NCBI GenBank assembly: GCA_026708185.1
Contig: JAPOVK010000063.1
Span: forward strand, 1-64,000
Reading direction: 5' to 3'
From: Gammaproteobacteria bacterium
GTDB taxonomy: Bacteria; Pseudomonadota; Gammaproteobacteria; Pseudomonadales; Azotimanducaceae
DNA: 64,000 nt
Within the stretch, counting starts at the first letter, position 1. Each line of letters starts with the position of its first letter. A model generated the notes under the pieces. That model was given only the letters and a program-made list of their open reading frames with translations. It was not told where the DNA came from and did not search any database. Shown piece by piece: positions 1 to 11,230 of the stretch. The position numbers and the translations under genes are program-made.

Positions 1-56
1 CATGGAACAAACACCAGAGGGAGCGCAGCGACCGCCGGTGGTTGGTCCATGCGAGG

Positions 57-133
57 CCGGCGTGGCCTTGGGCCGGAGGCGTGGCCGGTGCCGAGCGAAA
101 GCGAGGCTCCGGACACGGCTTTGGGGCGCTTCC
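57..133 (+). repeat. Dispersed repeat, copy 1
   Basis: About 77 bp that recur in inverted orientation near 35003-35096. The end next to the aldo/keto reductase gene (about 83-133) matches with only a few differences, and a second block (about 59-77) also matches; the middle differs in length. Shared words include GGCGTGGCCTTGGGCCGGAG and GGCCGGTGCCGAGCG. No transposase or terminal inverted repeat is visible, so it could be a non-autonomous element or a degenerate intergenic repeat. Apart from this repeat, nothing convincing is seen in the first 318 bases. Confidence 0.6.
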
Positions 134-318
134 ATTCACGTCCCGTATCCGCGCCCATGGACTGAAAAGAGGCGATGAAAAATCTAACGTTCAGATGGGC
201 CTACGCCCTTCCCGCGGATCGGCCGCACCCTGACGCACCGGACTCGACCGTAGCAGGTTCGCGCTTTGCCGTCGACTGCCCTAAGATCGCGTCTCCCCTC
301 GATGACTGGAAGACCCCA

Positions 319-1338
319 ATGGCGGTGGAGATGCGCTTGTTCGGCCGCACCGGCGTCCAGGTCAGCAAGGTGTGCCTCGGCGCCATGATGTTCGGCATGC
401 GCACCGAACCCGCGGACGCCTATGCCATGGTGGACCGTGCGATCGAGCGCGGCGTCAACTTCATCGATACCGCCAATGTCTATTCGCGAGGCCGCAGCGA
501 GACCATCACCGGCGAGGCCTTGAAGCGCAACGGCAAGCGGGACCGCATGGTGCTGGCGACCAAGTTCCACGGCGCGATGGCGGACGACGATCCCAACATG
601 CGGGGTGCGAGTCGTCGCCACATCGTGGCGGCCTGCGAGGCGAGTCTGAAGCGCCTGCAGACCGACCACATCGACCTCTACCAGATGCATAGGCCGCGCT
701 CGGATACCGCCATCGACGAGACGCTGCGCGCGCTCGACGACCTGGTCCGCCAAGGCAAGGTCCGCTACATCGGCACGTCGACGTTCGCCGCCTGGCAGTT
801 CGTCGAGTCGCTCTGGGCGGCGGAAAGGCACGGCCTGAACCGGTTCGTGTGCGAGCAGCAGCCCTACAACCTCGTCGACCGGCGCGTCGAGCGGGAGCTC
901 ATGCCGATGGCCCAGACCTACGGCGTGGCGACGATCCCCTGGAGCCCCTTGGCGGGCGGGCTTCTGACCGGGAAGTACCGCCGCGGCGAGGAACCGCCCG
1001 CCGGGACCCGGTTCGCGAACATGGCCCGGATGCGGGCGAACCAGCGCCAGCGGTTCAACGAGAACATCTTCGACGTCATCGAAGGTCTCGAACCGATTGC
1101 CGCCGATCGTGGCGTGCCGCTGTCGCAGTTCGCCCTCGCCTGGGTGATTGCGCAACCCGGCGTGACCAGTCCAATCATCGGGCCGCGCTCGATGGAGCAG
1201 CTCGACGACAATCTCGATGCCGCCGACGTCTCCCTGACCGCCGAGGATTTCAAGCGCGTCGATGCGGTCATCCCGCCGGGACGCATGGTGGCGCCCTACT
1301 ACGAGGCCGACTTCGGCCCGCATCGGTTTCGCGTTTAG
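319..1338 (+). CDS. Aldo/keto reductase
   Basis: NAD(P)H-dependent reductase of the AKR superfamily, 339 residues, the usual size. The AKR catalytic tetrad is visible as D50 and Y55 (in FIDTANVY), K82 (ATKFHG) and H124 (YQMHRP). The C-terminal cofactor-binding stretch around SPIIGPRS is present, so the TIM barrel looks complete. The ATG at 319 is preferred because GGAAG lies about seven bases upstream and family similarity begins at MRLFGRTG; an in-frame ATG at 175 would add 48 residues unlike the family. The protein resembles the YajO/Tas/PdxI-like group. Its substrate cannot be named. It lies 16 bp upstream of the prepilin peptidase start but has no obvious functional link to it. Confidence 0.85.
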   Translation: MAVEMRLFGRTGVQVSKVCLGAMMFGMRTEPADAYAMVDRAIERGVNFIDTANVYSRGRSETITGEALKRNGKRDRMVLATKFHGAMADDDPNMRGASRRHIVAACEASLKRLQTDHIDLYQMHRPRSDTAIDETLRALDDLVRQGKVRYIGTSTFAAWQFVESLWAAERHGLNRFVCEQQPYNLVDRRVERELMPMAQTYGVATIPWSPLAGGLLTGKYRRGEEPPAGTRFANMARMRANQRQRFNENIFDVIEGLEPIAADRGVPLSQFALAWVIAQPGVTSPIIGPRSMEQLDDNLDAADVSLTAEDFKRVDAVIPPGRMVAPYYEADFGPHRFRV

Positions 1339-1354
1339 CGCGGACACCCGCGCA

Positions 1355-2209
1355 TTGGACGCACTCGCGGACCTGCTCCTCGGCCCTACCTGGGCGACCT
1401 ATGTCGTCGGCGTGCCGGTCGGGCTGATCGCTGGCAGTTTCCTGAACGTCGTCGTCCACCGTCTGCCGGTGATGTTGACGCGGCATTGGCGCGACGACGC
1501 GATCGCCATGCTGGCCCTGCAACCGCCGGAGCGCGGCGTGTACAACCTCGCGTGGCCGCGTTCGCACTGTCCACGATGCGGCGCGACCGTTCGCGCGGTG
1601 GACAACGTACCGGTGTTGAGCTGGCTTGCGCTCCGCGGCAAGTGCCGGGACTGCCAGGCTCGCATTTCGCTCCGCTACCCCCTCGTGGAACTGGCGAGCA
1701 TGGCCTTGCTGGTGGCCGTGGTCGAGCTGTGGGGGGTCAATTGGCTCGCGGCGGCCTACTACGCCCTGTTGATGGCGCTCCTCGCATTGGCGCTCATCGA
1801 CTTCGACCGGTTGCTGCTCCCGGACCAGATCACCCTGCCGCTGCTCTGGCTCGGTCTCGCGGCCGCGGTTGCGTTCGAAACGACGCCGACGCCCACGGAT
1901 GCGCTGATCGGCGCCGGCGCCGGCTACGTCGTGCTGTGGGCGTTCTACTGGGCGCACAAGCTGCTCACCCGGCGCGAGGGCATGGGCTACGGCGATTTCA
2001 AACTGCTGGCGGCGCTCGGCGCCTGGCTTGGCTGGCAGGCGATCCTGCCTGTCATCCTGGTCTCCTGCACGGCGGGGATCCTCTATGCGGGGGTCGGCCT
2101 GCTGCGCGGCAAGGCGACGCGCACCACGCCAATCCCATTCGGTCCGTTCCTGTGTCTCGGCGGCGCGGCCGCATTGCTCTTCACCCATCACCTGGACGGG
2201 GCGTTTTAA
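1355..2209 (+). CDS. pilD: Type IV prepilin peptidase / N-methyltransferase
   Basis: Integral membrane aspartyl protease that cleaves prepilin leader peptides and methylates the new N-terminus. Visible features are an N-terminal hydrophobic segment with GSFLNVV, the two zinc-type pairs C72-x2-C75 and C97-x2-C100, and the catalytic aspartates D149 (in LIDFD) and D214 (in GYGDFK). Several further hydrophobic helices follow. The start is uncertain: a TTG at 1355 keeps the first membrane helix and follows the preceding stop, whereas an in-frame ATG at 1262 would overlap the aldo/keto reductase by 77 bases. coaE follows after 3 bases, the classic pilD-coaE arrangement of gammaproteobacteria. pilB and pilC are not adjacent here. 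Confidence 0.9.
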   Translation: MDALADLLLGPTWATYVVGVPVGLIAGSFLNVVVHRLPVMLTRHWRDDAIAMLALQPPERGVYNLAWPRSHCPRCGATVRAVDNVPVLSWLALRGKCRDCQARISLRYPLVELASMALLVAVVELWGVNWLAAAYYALLMALLALALIDFDRLLLPDQITLPLLWLGLAAAVAFETTPTPTDALIGAGAGYVVLWAFYWAHKLLTRREGMGYGDFKLLAALGAWLGWQAILPVILVSCTAGILYAGVGLLRGKATRTTPIPFGPFLCLGGAAALLFTHHLDGAF

Positions 2210-2212
2210 GGC

Positions 2213-2824
2213 ATGGCGAATTACGTGGTCGGCCTCGCCGGCGGCATCGGCAGCGGCAAGTCGGCGGTCTCCGACCGGTTCAATACCCAAGGTGTAAGGA
2301 TCGTGGATGCGGACGTCGCCGCGCGCACGGTGGTCGAACCGGGAGAGCCGGCGCTGGCCGAGATCGTCGACCACTTCGGCCGGGGCGTTCTCGACGACGC
2401 GGGCCGCCTCGACCGACGAAAGCTACGCAGTCTCGTGTTTCAGGACCCCGCGGAACGCCGATGGCTTGAGCGCGCCCTGCACCCGCGCATCAATGCCCTG
2501 ATGCGCGATCAATTGGCCGAGGCCCGCTCGCCGTATGCCATTCTCGTCAATCCCCTGATGCGCAACCGCGACGCACGCGCGAACCGAATACTGGTGGTGG
2601 ACGTGTCGGAAGCCGTGCAGATCGAGCGCACCATGGCGCGCGACCGCGTCGACCGCGCCCAGGCCAAGGCGATCATGGCGAACCAGTTGGATCGTGAGGC
2701 ACGCCTCGCGTTCGCAGACGACGTGATCGTCAACGATGGCAGCATCGACGACTTGCACGCCCGGGTGGACGCGCTACATCCGACCTACGTCGCGCTCGCC
2801 GCTGCGCAAGCGGCGCACCGCTAA
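2213..2824 (+). CDS. coaE: Dephospho-CoA kinase
   Basis: Last step of coenzyme A synthesis: ATP-dependent phosphorylation of the 3'-hydroxyl of dephospho-CoA, in the cytoplasm. The 203-residue length is normal. The P-loop GGIGSGKS lies at residues 10-17, followed by the DAD motif (VDADV) and the lid region with DREARLAFADDVIVND. The usual PLL-x-E block reads NPLMRNRD, so the acidic residue is not in its common place, a mild departure. The gene starts 3 bases after pilD and its stop overlaps the convergent TPR gene by 4 bases. yacG, often next, is absent. Confidence 0.93.
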   Translation: MANYVVGLAGGIGSGKSAVSDRFNTQGVRIVDADVAARTVVEPGEPALAEIVDHFGRGVLDDAGRLDRRKLRSLVFQDPAERRWLERALHPRINALMRDQLAEARSPYAILVNPLMRNRDARANRILVVDVSEAVQIERTMARDRVDRAQAKAIMANQLDREARLAFADDVIVNDGSIDDLHARVDALHPTYVALAAAQAAHR

Positions 2825-4410
2825 CGGCGAGCCGCCAGGTAGGCTTCCGCTTCCTCCCCCCAAGGCACATCGCGGCCCTGCCAGCCTTCGGCAAGACGCT
2901 CGTAGACCATGTACGCCGCGGCGTCCTCTCCGAGTGCCGCCTGCGAGCGCGCGAGGCCGCGCAGCGACAAGGGGCGGTTCGGCGTGCGCAGCAGCGAGGT
3001 CTCGAAGGCTTCTCGGGCGTCCGCTGCGCGCCCTGCGGCGAACAGCGCTTCGCCGTAGAGTTCATGGACGGGCTTCAAGGGGTTCGGGGCACCGTTGGGG
3101 GGCCGCATCGACTCGGCGATGGCGACGCCCGCGGCCAATAGGCCGATGCCGACGTCGGTCTCGCCGCGCGCGATCGCCAGCATTCCGGCCACCTCCTTAG
3201 CCATGATCTGCAGCGGTTTGCTGCTCCGGGCGTAGTAGGACCGGTCGGTGTCGTCGGCAACGGCCGCGGCAGCCGCATCGGTGAGTATCCTCGCCACCTT
3301 CTCGGCCAGCGCGAGGTCGCCGGTCTGCACCGCGCTCAGGCCCGCCGCCAGCAACCGCGTGTGTGCGGACTCCTCCGTGATCGCCTCCGGCTGCCACGCT
3401 TCGCGCTCGATGACCATGCGCGAGCGAACTTGGGCCAGCATGCCCTTGACCCACTCCTGATCGTCGACCCGCTCGGCAACACCTGCCATGCGTTCGACCC
3501 AGAGCGCCGCCCGCTGGTAGTCGCCGCGCTGCAGGTCGCCGTACTGGCCCCAGTCGAGCGAATGCAGCATGTCGCCGAGGCTGTCGCCAGGCTCCCATGA
3601 ATCCACGGCCGCATCGTAGGCGGACTGGTTGGAGGAGGAAACGAGGTCCCACATGCCGTGCTGGATGAAGATGTGCGAGGGCATGTGCCGCGCGTGGGAG
3701 ACTTTCTCCGCGATGCCGGCGAAAACGTGCGCGGCCGGCAGCGCGAGCGGCGCATGCACGGGATCGTCGAAGGCATGGATGGCGTAGTGGGCGGCGCCGG
3801 GATGGTTCGGGTTGGCATCGAGTAGGCGCAAGGCGATCGCGCCGGCCAGGACATTGCTCCGCTGCGGATCCTTGGCGGCGCCGGCCGACATCAGGAGCGA
3901 CAGCGCATAGAAGGCGGCGACCTCCTCGTCCTCCGGGTGCTCGGCATGGAGATCGCGCATCGCCGCCATGTGCGCGTGGCGCCGCGCGAGGGTATCGCCT
4001 TCCCCGAAAAACAGCGCATCGACGGCAGTGAGGAAGCCTCTCTCGCGGGCCGTCGGGGCCTTGGCAAGCCGGGCTTCCCGGGTCGCGCCGAGCCGCCGCA
4101 GGACCGTCTGCGGCGTTTCGCGGTCCTGCTCGGCGATCAGCGGGTGGTTGTAGCAAAGGGACTCGCCCCAGTACGCCATGGCAAAGTCGGGGGCGGCCTC
4201 CTGTGCCGCCTGGAACTCGGCGCGCGCCTGTTTCCATCCAAAGCTGTGCAGGATGGTGACACCGCGCAGGAAGTGTTCCTGCGCCGAGCCCGTCGCCGAG
4301 GTGGGGAACGTAATGGAGCCAAGGCCGGCGAGATGCACCGGGGCGCGTTCCGCCGCAACGGCGGGGAACGCGGCGAGCACGACGGCCAGTACCAGAACCG
4401 CTTGCTTCAT
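2821..4410 (-). CDS. Secreted tetratricopeptide-repeat protein, unknown function
   Basis: 529 residues with a clear Sec signal peptide (Met-Lys-Gln, hydrophobic core, cleavage expected after AVAA around residue 20). The mature part is alanine-rich and helical with TPR-like spacing: one block near FGWKQARAEFQAAQ, another near ELYGEALFAAGRAADAREAF and a C-terminal one near SLRGLARSQAALGEDAAA. Conserved-looking histidines occur in PGAAHYAIHAFDDP and ARHMPSHIF, which I recall from a family of large uncharacterised TPR proteins in marine proteobacteria and bacteroidetes. The start is chosen to give the signal peptide; upstream in-frame codons to 4887 look like noise. Probably periplasmic. Function unknown. 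Confidence 0.75.
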   Translation of the reverse strand: MKQAVLVLAVVLAAFPAVAAERAPVHLAGLGSITFPTSATGSAQEHFLRGVTILHSFGWKQARAEFQAAQEAAPDFAMAYWGESLCYNHPLIAEQDRETPQTVLRRLGATREARLAKAPTARERGFLTAVDALFFGEGDTLARRHAHMAAMRDLHAEHPEDEEVAAFYALSLLMSAGAAKDPQRSNVLAGAIALRLLDANPNHPGAAHYAIHAFDDPVHAPLALPAAHVFAGIAEKVSHARHMPSHIFIQHGMWDLVSSSNQSAYDAAVDSWEPGDSLGDMLHSLDWGQYGDLQRGDYQRAALWVERMAGVAERVDDQEWVKGMLAQVRSRMVIEREAWQPEAITEESAHTRLLAAGLSAVQTGDLALAEKVARILTDAAAAAVADDTDRSYYARSSKPLQIMAKEVAGMLAIARGETDVGIGLLAAGVAIAESMRPPNGAPNPLKPVHELYGEALFAAGRAADAREAFETSLLRTPNRPLSLRGLARSQAALGEDAAAYMVYERLAEGWQGRDVPWGEEAEAYLAARR

Positions 4411-4550
4411 GCCGGAATGCCTCGGTTGCAAGGAGGGCGCGACTAGTATGTCGTGCGCACGCAGGTACCGCCACTCGCCCGAGGGGTGCGCTTCCGACGT
4501 GCCCTTCCCCGTCCTATGCTCCCACTCGCGTCGCCCCGGCTCCGGGGCGG

Positions 4551-5765
4551 TCAGGTCCGGTACTCGGCGTTGATGCGTACGTAGTCGTAGGACAGGTCGG
4601 AAGTCCAGACCGTCTCGCTCGCGTCGCCGCGGCCGAGGAGCACGCGCACGGTGAACTCGTCCCGGGCCATCACGGCGGCACCGGCTTCCTCCGTGTACTC
4701 GTCGGCCATCAAGCCACCGCGGGCGACGCAAACGTCGTCGAGGTACAGGTCGACCGCCCCCGGGTCCAAGTCCGCGACGTGCGCCCGGCCGATGGCCATG
4801 CAGAACCGTCCCCAGTTGGGATCGCCCGCGAACACGGCCGTCTTGATCAACGGCGAATGCGCGATCGTGAACGCCACTTCCAGGCACTCCGGGGCGCTCG
4901 CGCCCTGCTCGACGCGTACGGTCATGAACTTGGTCGCGCCCTCGCCGTCGCGGGCCGTCCGCTCGGCCAGTTCCACCACGACCGGTGCGAGCGCATCGCG
5001 CAACTCGCGATAGGCCGAACTTGCCGTGTCGTCAACGACCCGGCCGCCCGCCTTGCCCGTGGCCATGACCACGAACGAGTCGTTCGTGGAGGTATCGCCG
5101 TCGATCGTGACCCGGTTGAAGCTTCGCTCCGCCAGATCGCGCGCCAACGTCGCCGCAACATCCGCGGAAACTGCGGCATCCGTGCCGAGAAAAGCCAGCA
5201 AGGTGGCCATGTCGGGCCGGATCATCCCGGAGCCCTTGACCATCCCGGTCGCGCGAATCGGGACGCCGCCGACGGTCGCAGAGCGGGACAGCGCCTTGGG
5301 CGCCGTGTCCGTGGTCATGATCGCGTGCGCGGCGTCTGCCCAGCCGCTTGGGCTGACGGCCACTGCGGCCGCATCGACACCGCGCCGCATGGCGTCCATG
5401 TCGAGGAATTCGCCGATCACGCCCGTGGAGAACGGGAGCACCTCCGACTCCTGCACGCCCAGCACCGTCGCCACGTGCGCGCAAGTCGCGCGCGCATCGG
5501 CAAGCCCGCGTTCACCCGTCGCGGCGTTCGCGTTGCCGCTGTTGACTACCAGGGCGCGCGCGGCACCGACGCGTTGCCGGGCCAGCACGACCGGCGCCGC
5601 GGCAAATGCGCTTTTCGTGAACACGCCCCCCGTGACGCCGCCGGCATCAAGAACCATCACCGCGAGATCCAGCCGGTCGGCGTACTTCACGCCGGCCTTC
5701 GCGGCACCAATCGAGAGTCCGTCGATGGGCAGAAGGTCGCCCATCGGCGGGAGGTTGACCGCCAC
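4551..5765 (-). CDS. argJ: Bifunctional glutamate N-acetyltransferase / amino-acid acetyltransferase
   Basis: Arginine biosynthesis: transfers the acetyl group from N-acetylornithine to glutamate, and in bifunctional forms also uses acetyl-CoA. 404 residues. Visible motifs are NSGNANAATG, STGVIGE, the autocleavage site in MATLL (nucleophile T188) and the C-terminal DLSYDYVRINAEYRT end typical of ArgJ. The protein is expected to self-cleave into alpha and beta chains. The GTG start at 5765 lies two bases past the secA stop (TAG-AC-GTG), so translational coupling with secA is likely; secA-argJ is a known gammaproteobacterial order. Confidence 0.95.
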   Translation of the reverse strand: MAVNLPPMGDLLPIDGLSIGAAKAGVKYADRLDLAVMVLDAGGVTGGVFTKSAFAAAPVVLARQRVGAARALVVNSGNANAATGERGLADARATCAHVATVLGVQESEVLPFSTGVIGEFLDMDAMRRGVDAAAVAVSPSGWADAAHAIMTTDTAPKALSRSATVGGVPIRATGMVKGSGMIRPDMATLLAFLGTDAAVSADVAATLARDLAERSFNRVTIDGDTSTNDSFVVMATGKAGGRVVDDTASSAYRELRDALAPVVVELAERTARDGEGATKFMTVRVEQGASAPECLEVAFTIAHSPLIKTAVFAGDPNWGRFCMAIGRAHVADLDPGAVDLYLDDVCVARGGLMADEYTEEAGAAVMARDEFTVRVLLGRGDASETVWTSDLSYDYVRINAEYRT

Positions 5766-5767
5766 GT

Positions 5768-8521
<2,754 letters not shown>

Positions 8522-8573
8522 GTCGGGCGGACCTATCCCTCGATCCAAGGACCTGATGGTCGGGTGGCGGCGA

Positions 8574-8579
8574 ATTGTA
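8574..8579 (-). promoter_or_regulatory. Possible -10 element for secA
   Basis: On the minus strand the hexamer reads TACAAT, one change from TATAAT, in the 171-bp gap between secA and the divergent dciA-like gene. No convincing -35 lies 16-18 bases upstream. The secA ATG would be about 53 bases downstream. Suggestive only. Confidence 0.25.
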
Positions 8580-8692
8580 CCGCTTACACGCCGGTCAGCG
8601 GAACTCGCCGGGTTCATTGTCTATGGGGCCAACGCAGCGAAAAGCCACCCCATGCGCTACGATGTCAAGCCGAACGAGGTGCTCTTGACCCC

Positions 8693-9013
8693 ATGGCTGC
8701 AAGCCCCAGGGAGCCGCACCGCAAGGTCGGCGAGATACTCGCGGAGAAGCGCAAACCCCGCAATACGCTTGAGCGGCTGATCAGGCGTGCGGCCGCGCGT
8801 GAGTCCTGGACGCAGCAGTTGCAGGCATTGCTGAGCGCAGGTGTCGCGCCTCACTGCCGCGTTGCCAGCATCGAAGGCGACCGCATGACCATCCACGTCG
8901 ACAGCGCCTCCTGGGCGACTCGACTGCGCCTCGAACTTCCCAGCGTGAAGCCGGCCCTCAATGCCCTCGAGGACTTCGCAAAGGTCGACCGGATCCGGAT
9001 CCGAACCGTCTGA
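8693..9013 (+). CDS. DciA-like DUF721 protein
   Basis: 106-residue small basic protein of the DUF721/DciA type, associated with loading of the replicative helicase DnaB in bacteria lacking DnaC. Visible are the N-terminal helix with KVGEILAEKRKP, then a KH-like region (CRVASIEGDRMTIHVDSASWATRLR) with the conserved W-A-x-x-L-R pattern. A GAGG lies 11 bases before the ATG. DUF721 genes next to secA are common in proteobacteria. Assignment to helicase loading is by family only. Confidence 0.75.
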   Translation: MAASPREPHRKVGEILAEKRKPRNTLERLIRRAAARESWTQQLQALLSAGVAPHCRVASIEGDRMTIHVDSASWATRLRLELPSVKPALNALEDFAKVDRIRIRTV

Positions 9014-9027
9014 TTGCGCTTGGCGGC

Positions 9028-9300
9028 CTACTCGTCCTCGCCGAACCGGTTGGCGACGACCTCGCACACCGCCCGGAAGGCATCGTCTTCGTCATCGCCC
9101 TCGCAGCGGAGCTCGAGGATCGTGCCCTCGATGGCTTCAAGCATCATGACTGCCATGATGCTCTTGGCATCGACCGGCGGTGCCCCGGATCGACCGAGCT
9201 CAATGCGCGCCGCATAGGATTTCGTGACGTTGACCAGCTTCGACGCCGCACGCGCGTGCAGTCCGAGCTTGTTGACAATCTCGACGCTGCCCGACTTCAT
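9028..9300 (-). CDS. ptsO: Nitrogen-PTS phosphocarrier protein NPr (HPr family)
   Basis: 90-residue HPr-like phosphocarrier. The active histidine is H15 in LGLHARAASKLV, and a serine sits at position 47 in the Ser46-loop region. It relays phosphate from EI-Ntr to PtsN. The gene starts inside the end of rapZ (4-base overlap), so they are co-transcribed and probably coupled. In this context NPr is preferred over sugar-PTS HPr because ptsN and rapZ precede it. Confidence 0.9.
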   Translation of the reverse strand: MKSGSVEIVNKLGLHARAASKLVNVTKSYAARIELGRSGAPPVDAKSIMAVMMLEAIEGTILELRCEGDDEDDAFRAVCEVVANRFGEDE

Positions 9301-10196
9301 CGCTGAGCTTCCCGCTCAAGAGCGCCGCTGGCCTCGCTGCATGCGGGCATCGGCAAATCACGGTGGCGTAGCAGGACCTTGGTAGGCTGCTGACGGAAGT
9401 GCGCCGCAAGGCGTTCGGCCACGTACACGGAGCGGTGGCGGCCCCCCGTGCAGCCGACGGCCACGGACAGGTACCGGCGACGCCCGGCCGCGAACTTCGG
9501 AATCCAAGCGGCCAGGAAGTCGCGGATATCCCTACAAAGCGCCGCCACTTGCGTTTCGTTGTCCAGGTATTCGCGCACGGCACCGTCGAGACCGTTCAAG
9601 TCGCGCAGATCCTCCCGCCAATACGGATTGGGCAAGCAACGCACATCGAACACGAAGTCGGCGTCGACCGGGACGCCCGAGCGGTAGGCGAAGGACCGAA
9701 ACAGGAGGCTGAGTTCCACCGCGCTGTCCATGGTCAAGCGCTCCCTCAACTCGGCCGCCAATTCGGGCGCGGACAGCGTGGTGGTGTCGATCGACAAATC
9801 CGCAATGCCGGCAAGTTCCCGAAGCCACTCGCGCTCCAAGTCGATCGCTTCGCGCAGGTCAGTGGTGGCATCCGTCAGCGGATGCCGACGGCGCGTCTCG
9901 CTGAACCGCTTGACAAGCGTCGGCGAACGCGCGTCCAGGTAGACGATCCGACAGTCGATGCCGGGCTCGGCAACGCCCATGTCATCGAGGACGCTCGGCA
10001 GACGTTCGAGGTCGGCACGCCGGTTGCGGGCATCGATGCAAATCGCGAGCCGCTCGCTTGGGTCCGCACCGGCCACGAGGGAGGCCAGTAGGCGAACCGG
10101 GAAGTTGTCGATGCAGTTGAATCCCTCGTCCTCCAGCGCGTTGAGGGCCGTGCTCTTGCCCGACCCCGAGCGCCCGCTAATGACGATCAATCGCAC
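9297..10196 (-). CDS. rapZ: RNase adapter protein RapZ
   Basis: 299 residues. N-terminal P-loop GRSGSGKST (8-16), then the conserved CIDNFPVRLL, and the C-terminal half with VGCTGGRHRSV, the signature of the YvcJ/RapZ family. In E. coli RapZ delivers the GlmZ small RNA to RNase E and so controls glucosamine-6-phosphate synthase. It sits between ptsN and ptsO in the standard order. Confidence 0.93.
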   Translation of the reverse strand: MRLIVISGRSGSGKSTALNALEDEGFNCIDNFPVRLLASLVAGADPSERLAICIDARNRRADLERLPSVLDDMGVAEPGIDCRIVYLDARSPTLVKRFSETRRRHPLTDATTDLREAIDLEREWLRELAGIADLSIDTTTLSAPELAAELRERLTMDSAVELSLLFRSFAYRSGVPVDADFVFDVRCLPNPYWREDLRDLNGLDGAVREYLDNETQVAALCRDIRDFLAAWIPKFAAGRRRYLSVAVGCTGGRHRSVYVAERLAAHFRQQPTKVLLRHRDLPMPACSEASGALEREAQR

Positions 10197-10282
10197 GGTT
10201 CATCCCCACCCAAGCCCGCGCCGCTCACCGCTTACGCCCGCGGTCCGACCGCAAACGATGGCCGGCGTGCTTGGAAGATTAG

Positions 10283-10756
10283 TCACTCCCGCTGGGCCGA
10301 GGCAAGCTGGCGTTGAAACGCGTCGAAGAGCGCCTCGTGGCTGCGGGCGCGGCGCAGCGCCGCCAGATTGCCCGGGTCGTCGAATACCCGCGCCAGCGCG
10401 CCCAGGATTTCCAGGTGCTGGCGTTGCTCGTCGAGGGGCACCGCGAGCGTGAACAGCAGGTCGACCGGCGCATCGTCCGGCGCATCGAAGTCGATGCCCG
10501 AGTCGGTCGCGAAGAAGGCGGCCACCGGCACGCGGCACTGGGCGGAGCGGCAATGGGGAATGGCGACACCTTCGCCGAGTCCCGTTGATCCGAGCCGCTC
10601 CCGTTCCAAGAGGCCTTCGAGCAGCCCGCGCGGCTCGATGGCCGGCACGACGGCTGCGATCCGCTCGCTCGCTTGCTCGAGAGCGGCCTTCTTGGACTGG
10701 GCGACGACGCCGACCCGCGTGCAGGCCAGGGACAGGATCGCATGGAAGTCGATCAT
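10283..10756 (-). CDS. ptsN: Nitrogen-PTS EIIA component PtsN
   Basis: 157-residue PTS EIIA type-2 domain. The phosphorylated histidine is H68 in GEGVAIPHCR, and the core DLLFTLAVP strand follows. The ATG giving MIDFHAILSL is chosen as the family start; 15 further codons upstream (to 10801) are open but unlike the family. It regulates potassium transport, nitrogen metabolism and cell-envelope functions in other gammaproteobacteria. rapZ follows after 86 bases. Confidence 0.92.
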   Translation of the reverse strand: MIDFHAILSLACTRVGVVAQSKKAALEQASERIAAVVPAIEPRGLLEGLLERERLGSTGLGEGVAIPHCRSAQCRVPVAAFFATDSGIDFDAPDDAPVDLLFTLAVPLDEQRQHLEILGALARVFDDPGNLAALRRARSHEALFDAFQRQLASAQRE

Positions 10757-10848
10757 TATCGAACGCTGGAGATTAACGCGAGTCCCAAACGGCCGAAGCA
10801 CTAAGAATCAATAGCTTACCTCCGCCAACGGAGATAGTCAGAGCATTC

Positions 10849-11145
10849 CTAGACCCGGTGGTCGGCGAGCTTTTCCTTGTGGCGAATGAGTTGACGGTCG
10901 AGCTTGTCGGACAACGCGTCGACGGCCGCGTAGAGATCGTCGGCCTCGGCGTCCGCGAAGATCTCGTGGTGATGGCCCGCGCGCACGATGGCCTCGGCGG
11001 TCTGCACCACCTTGTTCACGGCAAGCACGACGTGGACATTCGTGATGTGATCGTAGTGGCGTTCGAGACGGGTGATCTTGCTAGTGACGTATTCCTTCAA
11101 GGCATCGGTGACGTCAAGATGACGTCCGGTAATGCTCAACTGCAT
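10849..11145 (-). CDS. hpf: Ribosome hibernation promoting factor (short HPF)
   Basis: 98 residues, short-form HPF/YfiA: MQLSITGRHLDVTDALKEYV opens the beta-alpha-beta-beta-beta-alpha fold, and the second helix carries DDLYAAVDALSDKLDRQL. It binds the 30S decoding region and promotes 100S dimers in stationary phase. The family-like ATG at 11145 is preferred over an extension to 11277. In most relatives rpoN precedes hpf; here the upstream gene is an unrelated Rieske oxygenase. Confidence 0.92.
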   Translation of the reverse strand: MQLSITGRHLDVTDALKEYVTSKITRLERHYDHITNVHVVLAVNKVVQTAEAIVRAGHHHEIFADAEADDLYAAVDALSDKLDRQLIRHKEKLADHRV

Positions 11146-11230
11146 GGCGTCCTCTGCTGGTACGAACTGGCGTCCTATAACGCCAATACTATGCCACGCG
11201 AGGCAGCCATGTGGACTGTTTGCTAGCCCG

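Noticed and set aside
42-233. Small open frame at the window start
   Set aside because: It covers the dispersed repeat, has no ribosome site, and its reading matches the repeat at 35 kb only because the DNA repeats.
184-1347. Long minus-strand open frame over the aldo/keto reductase
   Set aside because: Opposite-strand shadow of a GC-rich gene; no family motif, and the plus-strand AKR tetrad is complete.
8961-9217. Plus-strand frames over the HPr-like gene
   Set aside because: Shadows of ptsO, whose active-site histidine motif is intact.
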